Below, piece by piece: positions 45,760 to 55,500 of a stretch of 64,000 bases of DNA. The notes beneath the pieces were generated by a model. That model had not been told where the DNA came from. It searched no databases and worked only from the letters and a program-made list of their open reading frames with translations. The DNA comes from CAWGYT01 sp963826795 (GTDB lineage: Bacteria; Planctomycetota; Planctomycetia; Pirellulales; Pirellulaceae): the NCBI GenBank assembly GCA_963826795.1, contig CAWGYT010000009.1, positions 62,001 through 126,000 of the forward strand. Reading direction: 5' to 3'. The stretch's first letter is position 1, and each line of letters starts with the position of its first letter. The translations under genes were made by a program, and so were the position numbers.

Positions 45760-46638
45760 ATGACAGCGTTTGAGGGATTCGCGCATCTCGTCCGAGCGCA
45801 GGAGCCGATGGCGGCCCTCACCTGGTTTCGGATTGGCGGGCCCGCCGAGTATTTCGCCGAGCCAACGAGCGTCGAGGAGTTGACCGGACTGGTTCGCCAA
45901 TGCCACGCGGAGGAGCTGCCGGTGCGCGTGATCGGGGGCGGATCTCGGGTCCTCGTTTCAGACGCCGGCGTTCGGGGCCTGGTGATTCAGCTGTCCGCGC
46001 CCGTGTTCTGTCAAATCGAGGTCATCGGCCATCAAATTCGTGCGGGAGGCGGTGTCAAGTTGGGACATCTCGTCTCGACTGCCGCCCGAGAGGGACTGGC
46101 GGGTCTGGAGAACCTGGTCGGCATCCCCGGCTCGGTCGCCGGAGCACTCCGGGGAAACGCTGACAGCAGCGGGTCCTCGATCGGCCAATGGGCGACGGAG
46201 GCCACCGTGATGACGCACCAGGGCGAAATCCGCACACGCCCCCGCGACGAGCTGCGGTTCTCCTACGGCGACAGCAATCTGGATGAGCTCGTTATTCTGG
46301 CCGGTACCTTCGCACTCGAACCAAGTGATCCGGCCGAGCTGACACGGCGGATGCAAAAGGCCTGGATCGTGCGTCGGACCACGCAGCCGCCCAGCGGTCA
46401 GGGGATCGGCCGCGTTTTCAAGGATCCGCACGGGCTGTCTGCCGCCGAATTGGTCGAGCAAGTTGGGCTGCGGGGCCATGCGATCGGCCGCGCCAAGGTC
46501 TGCGAAACCTCGGCGAACTTCATCGAAGTGGAATCGGGAGCCACGAGCGACGACGTGCTGCAACTGATCGACCTCATGAAATCCAAGGTTGCCGCGTCGC
46601 TCGGTGTCGAATTAGAGTGTGAACTTGAGATCTGGTAG
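45760..46638 (+). CDS. murB: UDP-N-acetylenolpyruvoylglucosamine reductase MurB
   Basis: This 292-residue FAD enzyme reduces UDP-GlcNAc-enolpyruvate to UDP-MurNAc, the second committed step of peptidoglycan synthesis. FAD-binding signatures are FRIGGPAEYFAEP, VIGGGSRVLVSDAG and GLENLVGIPGSVAGALRGN. The C-terminal part is FKDPHGLSAAELVEQVGLRG through ETSANFIEV. The proton-donating Ser, usually in an AGSxFKNP-type motif, is replaced here by Arg (IGRVFKDP). ATG 45760 has GGAAGGA eight bases upstream. The FtsQ-like gene follows 36 bases later. Confidence 0.9.
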   Translation: MTAFEGFAHLVRAQEPMAALTWFRIGGPAEYFAEPTSVEELTGLVRQCHAEELPVRVIGGGSRVLVSDAGVRGLVIQLSAPVFCQIEVIGHQIRAGGGVKLGHLVSTAAREGLAGLENLVGIPGSVAGALRGNADSSGSSIGQWATEATVMTHQGEIRTRPRDELRFSYGDSNLDELVILAGTFALEPSDPAELTRRMQKAWIVRRTTQPPSGQGIGRVFKDPHGLSAAELVEQVGLRGHAIGRAKVCETSANFIEVESGATSDDVLQLIDLMKSKVAASLGVELECELEIW

Positions 46639-46674
46639 CGGAAGCTTTCCCGATCGGCACAAGGAGGTGCGAGG

Positions 46675-47591
46675 ATGGGTCCCACTCGACGCGCGAATGG
46701 AATCGTGAAGGCGATCGCGCCCGGCTGTTTCGGCCGCTCGACGGCAGCGCGTGGCTGGTCAGCGGGACGATCGCGTTCAGCTTGATCGTGGGAATGATGG
46801 CGTATCACCTGTGGAGAATTCACGGCGATCGCATCCTCGGACATCCTGAATATCGCCTCAAGACAGACCTCATGCGGGTCACTCCCCAGCCCGAATGGAT
46901 TCGCTCGGACGTCAAACAAAGCGCCGTGACCCACGGGCGGCTGCATGAAGCCAATATGCTGGACCGAGAACTCGTGCTCCAGGTCAAACAGGCGTTCGGC
47001 GTCCAGCCGTGGGTGAAACGCGTGCTGCGTGTGAACAAGCAGTACCCGTCGACCGTCGAAATCGAACTGGAATATCGTCGCCCCGTCGCCCTGGTGGAGG
47101 TCCCGGCCGGCACGTTTCCGCCCTACAACTACGAAGGTCTGGTACCGGTCGACGACGAAGGTTACCTGCTGCCCGTGGAACTGACGGCCGAAGAATCCCA
47201 CGGCTTCCCCAAGATCGCCGGCGTCGATTCTTCTCCGTCCGGGCCCCCGGGCAGTCCCTGGGGCGATCCGCGCGTCGTCGAGGCGGTCCAAATCGTCAGC
47301 CTCTTGCAGGAAGCCTGGGAAAAGTTGGAGTTGTACAAGATTGAAGTTCCACCGATGCCATCCAGCGCCGAACTGGAGGCGACGTCCGATTACGTCCTGA
47401 TCACCCGGCAGCGGCGACGCTTTCAATGGGGCCCGGCTCCAGGCAAAGAAGCCCGGGGACAAGCGACCGCGCGCGAGAAAGCCGACGGGCTGAAGGCCTT
47501 CGCGGAACAGCGCGGCCCGCTGGATGTCTGGGACGAGCCCGATGCCCCGAACGTGTCGGAACTCCTTCAGAAAGAACGGCTGAAACGCTGA
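46675..47591 (+). CDS. FtsQ-like division protein with POTRA-type domain (probable frame break near start)
   Basis: The gene follows murB, the standard place of ftsQ. Most of the protein is open from about 46690: a membrane helix (VSGTIAFSLIVGMMAYHLW), then a segment resembling POTRA plus FtsQ beta-domains (AFGVQPWVKRVLRVNKQYPS, VEIELEYRRPVALVEVP). The strong ribosome site AAGGAGGTG (46661-46668) points to ATG 46675, which is in another frame. Joining them gives a protein starting MGPTRREWNREG if CG is removed at 46690-46694, or if one base is missing there. The total is 3n+2. Otherwise a GTG start at 46782 would cut the helix. FtsQ stabilises the divisome; the assignment is moderate. Confidence 0.7.
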
Positions 47592-47669
47592 CACGCGGGT
47601 GAAACGCTGACGAACGCTGAAACGCGAGGCAGGCGCGTCGGAAAAACCGAATCCGGGGCGTTCTCGCCC

Positions 47670-47867
47670 CTACTCGGGATCGCCGCTCCCCGCTTCGGCC
47701 GCCTGGCGAGCCAGCTGCTGGATCAGCAGCTCCTCGCGGACCACGGGAGTTCCGTCCGGCGCTTCGATCCCCAACCGGACACCGCCGTTGGTGACCCGCA
47801 CCACGGTGATTCGAATGTCGTTCGCCACGACAATCCGCTCGCCGACCTTGCGACTTAAGACAAGCAT
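47670..47867 (-). CDS. csrA: Carbon storage regulator CsrA
   Basis: This 65-residue RNA-binding protein represses translation by covering GGA motifs in leaders. It begins MLVLSRKVGERIVVANDIRI, with the conserved start and R6, and retains the RVTNGGVRLGIEAP core and VVREELL. An alanine-rich tail is slightly longer than usual. The start at 47867 has GAAGGAA eight bases upstream. It is divergent from nothing close and convergent with the FtsQ-like gene. No fliW or flagellar neighbours are present. Confidence 0.97.
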   Translation of the reverse strand: MLVLSRKVGERIVVANDIRITVVRVTNGGVRLGIEAPDGTPVVREELLIQQLARQAAEAGSGDPE

Positions 47868-48062
47868 AAACCATTCCTTCGCTGCACTTGAACGTCGCCT
47901 CGTCGACCTCTGGACCCACCTGCACGCCTCGCAGGATAGCAAGCCAGCATCCAAGCCGCAAGCATTGGCGCAGCCGAATGGTCGCAAAGGGTGTCAAATC
48001 CGCACACGCGTTCGGCCCCCCCGGAAGTGGAGAACGCGATGTCAGCGTCACCCCGCGCACCG

Positions 48063-49403
48063 CTAATCCAAACGCTTGATCGCGACATTTCGGAACTGCA
48101 CCGGGTCCGAATGCCCAGCGAAGCCAAAATAGCCTTGGCGAAGGTCCTTGCCCGGGTGTGCCGAATTGGCCATGTACTCGTCCACCTGGCTCAGATCCGC
48201 GTCCAGGATCAGGTAGCCATTGAGTTCCACGCGAAGGGTGGAACCTTGGACCGTGACTTCTTGGAAATTCCATTGGCCCGCGGGACGCAGGTAACCGCGC
48301 GCGGCGGCGACCATGCCATAGGCCGAGCCGTGATACTGGCGCGGATCGAGCTGGGCATATTTGGGATGTTCCGAATCCAGTACCTGCAGCTCACACATCG
48401 CGACGTAGGCGGGATCGCCCTGGCCAGGGTAGCGAATGGCCAAGCCGTTATTGCCTCCGGGAGGAAGTTTGAATTCGACGCGCGCGACGAAATCACCATA
48501 CTCCTCCGTCGTATAAATCGTGCCGCCTTCGCCCGGTTTGCAGACGATGCTCCCGTCCACGACCTCGTAATTCGCGGTGGGTCCCTGCCACCCCGTGAAG
48601 TCCTTCCCGTTGAACACGGGAGTGAATCCGTCCGAGTCCTGGCGGCGCAGTTCGGCGAGCGCTTCCTCCCAGGGGATCTCGCGCAGAAAAACGTTTCGCC
48701 AGCGAATCTCCCCTCCGTGCGTCTGCAGTTGAATCGGCCCGGATCGCAACAGCGGCTGGCTGCGATCCCAGAAGTTCTGCATCGGCGCGGCGTCAACGAC
48801 CAGCTGACCGTTGAGCCAAACCCAGGTCCGCGCGCCGATCTGCTTGATCCGAAATCGATTCCACTCCCCAAACGGTTTATCGGCCAGTACGGTCGGGTCC
48901 TTGCCAGGGCTACCGGGAGCGTTGTTCCAGAGTCCGCCCGATCCTTTATCGGCACCCAGGCTCCACTTGCCGCCTTCCTCGGTGTAGTCCCAGATCTGTA
49001 CCTGAGGAGTCGCCCGCAAATAGATCCCGCTGTCCGCCTTGGCGACCGTCTTGTAGTCGATCCAAAAATCGATGTTCTCAAAGTCTCGATCCGTGGTCAG
49101 GTAAACGCCGTTGCCATCGTTGACCAACTGACCGTCGTCCACGGTCCAGTGCTGCTCGACATCCTGCATGTCCTCGGCCCGTTTGGCAGCCCGCTGCTCC
49201 GCCGACATGGCGGCCAGCTGACGCGGATCGAAGTGGCCCATGCCGTGCCAGCCGCTGAGGTCCTTGCCATTAAAAAGGGCCTCGTACCCGGCAGGCGGCT
49301 GATTGTTCTCTTGGGCCGCGACGGACAACACGGGCCCCACGCCGGCGGCCATCGCAAAACAGGCGGCCAGGAGTCGGGCGGGAAGCAGACGGTGGATGGC
49401 CAT
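48063..49403 (-). CDS. Exported two-domain DUF1080 protein (3-keto-disaccharide hydrolase type)
   Basis: This 446-residue protein has a signal peptide (LLPARLLAACFAMAAGV, ending SVAAQ) and two DUF1080 jelly-roll domains. The first starts YEALFNGKDLSGWHGMG, and the second TPVFNGKDFTGWQGP. Each has the inner strand motif for exported keto-glycoside hydrolases, for example DSGIYLRATPQVQIWD in the first and NGLAIRYPGQGDPAYVAMCELQ in the second. Planctomycete members are numerous, and some cleave 3-ketosugars; the substrate is unknown. The ATG at 49403 has GGAG five bases upstream. Confidence 0.9.
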   Translation of the reverse strand: MAIHRLLPARLLAACFAMAAGVGPVLSVAAQENNQPPAGYEALFNGKDLSGWHGMGHFDPRQLAAMSAEQRAAKRAEDMQDVEQHWTVDDGQLVNDGNGVYLTTDRDFENIDFWIDYKTVAKADSGIYLRATPQVQIWDYTEEGGKWSLGADKGSGGLWNNAPGSPGKDPTVLADKPFGEWNRFRIKQIGARTWVWLNGQLVVDAAPMQNFWDRSQPLLRSGPIQLQTHGGEIRWRNVFLREIPWEEALAELRRQDSDGFTPVFNGKDFTGWQGPTANYEVVDGSIVCKPGEGGTIYTTEEYGDFVARVEFKLPPGGNNGLAIRYPGQGDPAYVAMCELQVLDSEHPKYAQLDPRQYHGSAYGMVAAARGYLRPAGQWNFQEVTVQGSTLRVELNGYLILDADLSQVDEYMANSAHPGKDLRQGYFGFAGHSDPVQFRNVAIKRLD

Positions 49404-49527
49404 AAAATCTCCGCTCAATCAGGGTGGATCATTGGGGTTCGAGAACGCAGTTTCAGCGCCCCTGAGCTTACAATGACGCCAGCGCAAATGCGAGAGCCGA
49501 CGACGAATTGGGTGCCAGCGGTTGCGC

Positions 49528-52500
49528 CTAGCTGAACTGTCCGACCAGCACGTCGAGCCAGGGGTACGCATTCGACCAACTGGCCCAGGCCTCGGTCACG
49601 TAGGCCTGTCCGTTCCAGTGAGCGACCCACCAGGTCCCATTGACGCGTCCCAGGAGATCGTCCCGGCCGTCGCCATCGACATCGGCAACCAGGACGTCCT
49701 GCCACGTGACGCTGCCGGACCACTTCGTGACCTGTTTGTTCGCGAAGGCCTGCCCGGTCGACTCGGCGACCCACCAGGCCCCGTTGCTGGTTCGGCCCAC
49801 GAGGTCGCTGCGTCCATCGCCGTTCAAGTCGGCGATTTGGATATCCTGCCAGGCGATTGCGCTGGACCACAGTCCCCAATTCGTGTTGACGAACGCCGAA
49901 CCGGTCGAGCGGGCGACCCACCAGGCCCCGGTGCTGGCTCGACCCACGACGTCGTCGCGGCCGTCGCCGTCGAAGTCGGCGGCCAACACCTGAGTCCAGT
50001 TGATCGCACTGGACCAGCTGCCCCAGGTTTCGTTTACGAACTGGGTTCCATCCGAGCGGGCAACCCACCAGACACCGTTGGCGTCGCGGCCCACCAAGTC
50101 GTCGCGGCCGTCGCCATTGACGTCCGCCACCTGAATGTCCCGCCAAGTAATCTGATTGGACCAGTTGCCCCACAGTTGGTTTGAGAAGGCCGAGCCGGTC
50201 GAGCGAGCGACCCACCAGCTCCCGTTGGCTGCTCGACCCACAAGGTCGTCCCGTCCGTCCCCGTCAAAGTCTCCGGCCAACACACTAGTCCAATTGACCG
50301 CGCTGGACCAGGCTCCCCAGCGCTCGCTGACGAACTCGGTTGCTTGGGAGCGGGCGACCCACCAGCTCCCGTTATTGGCTCGTCCCACGATGTCTTGCAG
50401 TCCGTCACCGTCAAAGTCGGCGACCTGGACGTGTTGCCAGTTGATGGCGGTGGACCAGGTCCCCCACGCCTGATTGTAGACTTCGGTCCCATCCGACAGG
50501 AGCACGGACCAGATGCCATTGGCCCGTCCTGCGATTTCGACACCCGTGCCTTGAATCGGGCCCGTCATGACGTAGGCCAGCATCAGATTTCCAGCGATCG
50601 GATCGAACGGCAGCTCGTTGGCCGCAGGCTGAGGATCCGCCGCCATATCGCGCAGCAAGGGTCCGCCCCAAGTCGGAACGCCGGCGAAGGCGTATTCCTC
50701 GACCAAATCCAGATTCGCTCCGACGGGATCATCGTCGCTGCCCGGTCGAACGTCATTCACCCCGGTTCCGCCGCTGGCGGTATTCAGGCCGGTGCCCCCG
50801 TACAGGAGGTCATTACCCGGCCCGCCCAGCAGGCTGTCGTTGTTGATCTGACCGTACAGCACGTCGTTGCCATCGCCGCCGCTCAGCGCATCTTCGTTCA
50901 GCCGTGATCCGCCCCCAATCCGATCATAATGGTTCCGCATTTCGAATTTGCTGCGGTCCAAGTAGCTGACCTTGAACAAGAAGTCCGTTTGACTCAGAGG
51001 GTGCGCCGCGTCGCTCAGGTTGTAGACGACGGATATCGACTGGCTATCGCCGAGCAAGTAGTCGTCGTCCGGCCCGCCGTCGATCGTGTCGCTTCCGGCC
51101 AGAATCCGAACTTCTTGATTCGCCCCGCCTCGTTCCCCGTAATGGCTGTGCGTGTAGAGGGCATGAATCGGCAGGTCGTCTTGTTCATGGTGCCCGCGTT
51201 CCAGGAAACGCGCCACGTTTTCGGCGAGATCGCGCACGTCCTGCTGCAATTGCACTTCCTCGGTAAAGTTGGCCGGAGTCCGCGTTGCCGCCGGGATCGC
51301 CACGATGCTGAAGTCACCGATCATCAGGTCTTTCCCCGCGTTCCCTTGAAGCTCGTCATTGCCAATTGACAATTCGTATTCATAGTCCCAATTGATCGAG
51401 TTGAGTGCTGCCGGGCCAAAGCTGCGATTCAGCCGATCGTGGTGGTTCGCGATGTGCGAGACCAACTGCGCGGAACGGCTTGTCTCCAGATTCTGCAGTT
51501 CATTGATGGCGGTCGTCCACGTCGACGATCCGATGCTGGAACTCTGCTGAATCAGATCGAAATGGATACCGTTCACCAACGGAGTGATCAACGTCGCGTC
51601 GTCGCCAGCCACGGCATCGTTGCCCGCGCCAGCCACGACAATGTCGTTGCTGATTTGCAGGTCGTGCAAATTGGGATCGACGTGACCGGCGGCCCCCTGC
51701 CCTCCCGAGATCAAATCGGCAATGACGCGGTGATGCGCCTCGAACAACACATGCTCAAGATCGGTCGCGACGTACTGCAGATCCAACAGGAAGTTCAAAA
51801 CGTCGCGTGCGGCCCCCACGAAGCGATCCTCCGGAACGGGCAGGCCAAGTGTGAACGAGCCGATGATCAGACTGTCGTCGGCCATCAATTGGTCGTTGCC
51901 CGCGCCTCCTTCCAGTCGGTCACTGCCGACTCGGATGGTGTGCGGCGTCGTCGTGCCGCCCTGCTGATGCTCCAACTGGTCGAAATCAATCGCCAACGAT
52001 CCGGCCGTATGCATCGTTTGCTTGAACGTATCACGTACCGAGGTGACCGCGTCGTCAATGCTCTGTAGACCGGTCAGCAGCGGAGCGTAAATTTCGGCAT
52101 TGTCACCGATCAGAAAGTCATCGCCACCGTCGCCGTAGATCGCGTCGTTCCCCGGCAACACATCGGCATGATTGGCCACGTCCGAAATCACGGTCGCATA
52201 CGGCGTCAAGACGGCGCCGTCGCTTCGCAGCAGCGGCCCCGCGCCGGCCTCTTGCATCAGACCTCCAACCAGGTGCGAGACCACATTGCCAAACATCGCG
52301 GGCAGTCCGAAGGGATCGTTGAGCGAGATCTCCTCGGGCCGGAGTGTCGCCGGCGGCACAATGACCGACCCGCCTTCCGCCAGCTCGATGGGAACCGTGA
52401 CACCCGCGTCGAGGCCAATCAGTCGCAGGCCATGGACCACGTGCGGCAATTCGGTCTTGAACGGAACCTGATTCGAGGCGGAATCACCGACGATCCAGTC

Positions 52501-55500
52501 GTTTCCATCACCACCGCGTAGCAGATCATCGCCGCGCTGGCCGAAAAGCAGGTCGTCCCCGTTTCCGCCCGAGAGCTCATCGTTGTTGGCGGGCGCAACA
52601 TTGATTAGCAGCAATTCGGTGTCCCACGCGCCGTTGTCGGAATTCACGACTTTCTGACCCACCGCGTCGAAGGCCCCGGTCACGACGATCAGATCCGCTC
52701 GCAGCATCTTCTCGGCCAGCTCAGGGTCGAACGAGCGCAACGGCGTCTGATCCAGGTCAATCGATCCCGCAATCGTCGCGACGTCCTCCAAAAACACATC
52801 GCGGTGCCACCAACCGTTCTCGTTTCGGCGCGGCGTTCCATTGTCGTTCAGGTCGCGCACGACGCGTCCCACATCCGCCAGTAGGACGTCGTGACCATCG
52901 CCGCCAACGATTGTGTCGTCTCCTAGTTCGCCGAGCAATTCGTCGTCGCCACTGCCACCATCGATCGTGTCGTTACCACGCTGGCCGTGGACAATATCGT
53001 CTCCGCCTTGCCCGAGAATCGTATCGTGTCCCTCGACCCCATCAATGTCGTCATAGCGCTCGACGTGCCGGATCACATCCGCGAAGGGCGCCGGATAACG
53101 TTCCCACGCGTCGCTTTGGTTTTCGAGCAAACTTCGCGTGATCCGTCCGTTGTCGCCCAGGATCACATCCGCCTCCGATCCCCCGTCGATCTGGTCATCG
53201 CCGTCCTCGCCGAAGCGCACGTTGTGACCGCCCGTGATGTCATCCTCGCCCGCGTCTCCGAACAGGAGATCTCCGCCCTGCTGGCCCAGCAGAAAATCGT
53301 CCCCCGCGTCGCCATGAATCGTATCCGCACCCGCACCGTCCGAATCGCTCGTGAAGATCGATTCGAAGAACTGGTTTCGCGGGAGTCCCAGGTCCAACCG
53401 AGCATGATCGCCCAGCAAGATGTCGTGATCGGTTCCGCCCGAGATCTGATCATTACCCGTGCCGCCGATGGCCACATCATTGTCGTCGCCACCGAATAGC
53501 TGATCATCGCCACCCATCAGCGGGAACGTGGACGTGAGCAAGTCGAGGGTATCGGGGTCGACGTCATCCGCCACATAGTCGACGTCGGCGTGATCGCCAA
53601 ACAGCAGGTCGTCGCCGGACTCGCCATACAGAGAATCCGCATCCGCGCCGCCTACGACGACGTCAGCGCCCGCTCCGGCGTAAACCACATCGGCGCCACC
53701 CTGGTTCGGATCGGTCGCTGAAAAGTCCACGAGTCGCTCTGAAGCGTCGAAGTGCGCGACACCATTGTCCCCCAGAATCCGATCGTCGTCCGCACCGCTC
53801 CAGATCGAGTCGCCCTGAGAACCGCCGATCACGACGTCCGCGCCGGCGTCCGTGAAGATGAAATCCGCTCCCGCATCGCCCAGGTCCGACGTGACGACCT
53901 CACGGAGCACGGAGCCCGTCGGCGAGGCGTCGAAGATCGCCGCTCCATTGTCACCCAGCACGACATCGACTCCCTGGTCCGTACCCAGCAGCGCGCCGCT
54001 GGACCGATCCAGGTTGATGTAATCCGACCCGACGCCGCCGAAAGCGAGATCATCTCCCTCCCCCAACAACAGATCGTCGTCGCCACCTTCGCTGGGGATC
54101 GTGGTGTTGACCGAGGTCAGGACTCGATTCGCATCGAAAATAGCCCGTCCATGGTCTCCCAAAATCACGTCTCGTTCTTGACCACCGGTCACGCGATCGT
54201 TGCCCGCACCACCCATCGCGACATTCTGCCCATCGCCCAGCGTGATCGTATCATCCGCACCAAAGTCCGGATCGAATGTCTCGACCGTTCGCAGGACACC
54301 GGCCGTGTCGAACGTCGCCGTGCCGTTATCACCGATCACGACATCGGCGAACGAGCCGTCTCCGCCGAAGACTTGATCCATGCCGTTTCCGGCCAGAACA
54401 ACGTCCGCGTCACTGCCGGCATCGATCGTGTCGTCGTCGCTCATCACGATCTCAGGATCGGTCGTCCGCATCTCGCGCAGGATGTTGTCACTATAAGTCG
54501 CGATCCCATTGCCACCGACGATCAGATCACTCCCACTATCGCCAAACACGGCGTCATTCCCCGCGCCACCCAGCAGATGGTCACCACCCGTGCCGCCAAT
54601 CAACGTGTCGTTGCCTCCAACGTCGGGCAATTGCGTTCGCACTTGCAAGGGATAGCCCGTCAGCGGGTCCAGCATGACGAGTCCGTGGTCGCCGACGAAG
54701 ATATCGCGGTCCGCGCCACCGACTTGAGTTGAGTTGACCAAGGCCCCAAAAATGGTATCCGCGGCGCCGCCACCCAAAACGAGATTGCTGCCATCCCCCG
54801 CGGCAATCGAGTCGTCCCCAGCAACGTCGGCTTGTTCGGTTTCGACCCCACCTGGCGTCGACTCCCATGTATTGCTGGAGGAGACGAACATCAGGACGCC
54901 GTTGTCATACGTGGCTTGAGCATTGTCACCGACGATGACGTCACTTCCCATACCGGCCGTAATCGTATCGGCGCCACCCCCGCCGACGACCTGGTTGTTG
55001 CCCGTTCCCGCGGAAAGAATATCGTCGCCGGCGTTGGCCGCAACAAGGTCGCGGCTGATGGCTCGCGTGATGATCCCGGCGTTGTCATACTCGACTCGAG
55101 CCGCGTCACCCAGGATCAGATCGTTTCCGGCCCGGCCACGCACCGTATCGGCACCGAACCCGCCGATCAACGTGTCGTCACCCTCGTCGCCGTCCAATAC
55201 GTCGCCAGCGCCCAGTTCGGGTGACACGGTTTCGGCCAGCGTCAAGACACCCGCCAGATACGTTAGCCGCGCGTTGTCACCCAATACCAGGTCGGCGTGA
55301 ATGCCAGTCGTAATCGTGTCGGTTCCCAAGCCGCCGACAATCTGATTTAGCCCGTCGCCCGACAGAACCACATCGTCCGTAGCTGCCAGCGTCGTCTGGT
55401 CCGTGCTTTCCGCCACGCTGATCAGGCCGTTCAAGTCGTACGTGAACTCGCCGTTGTCACCCAGAATCAGGTCGCCGTCGCTTCCGGTCGTCAACGTATC

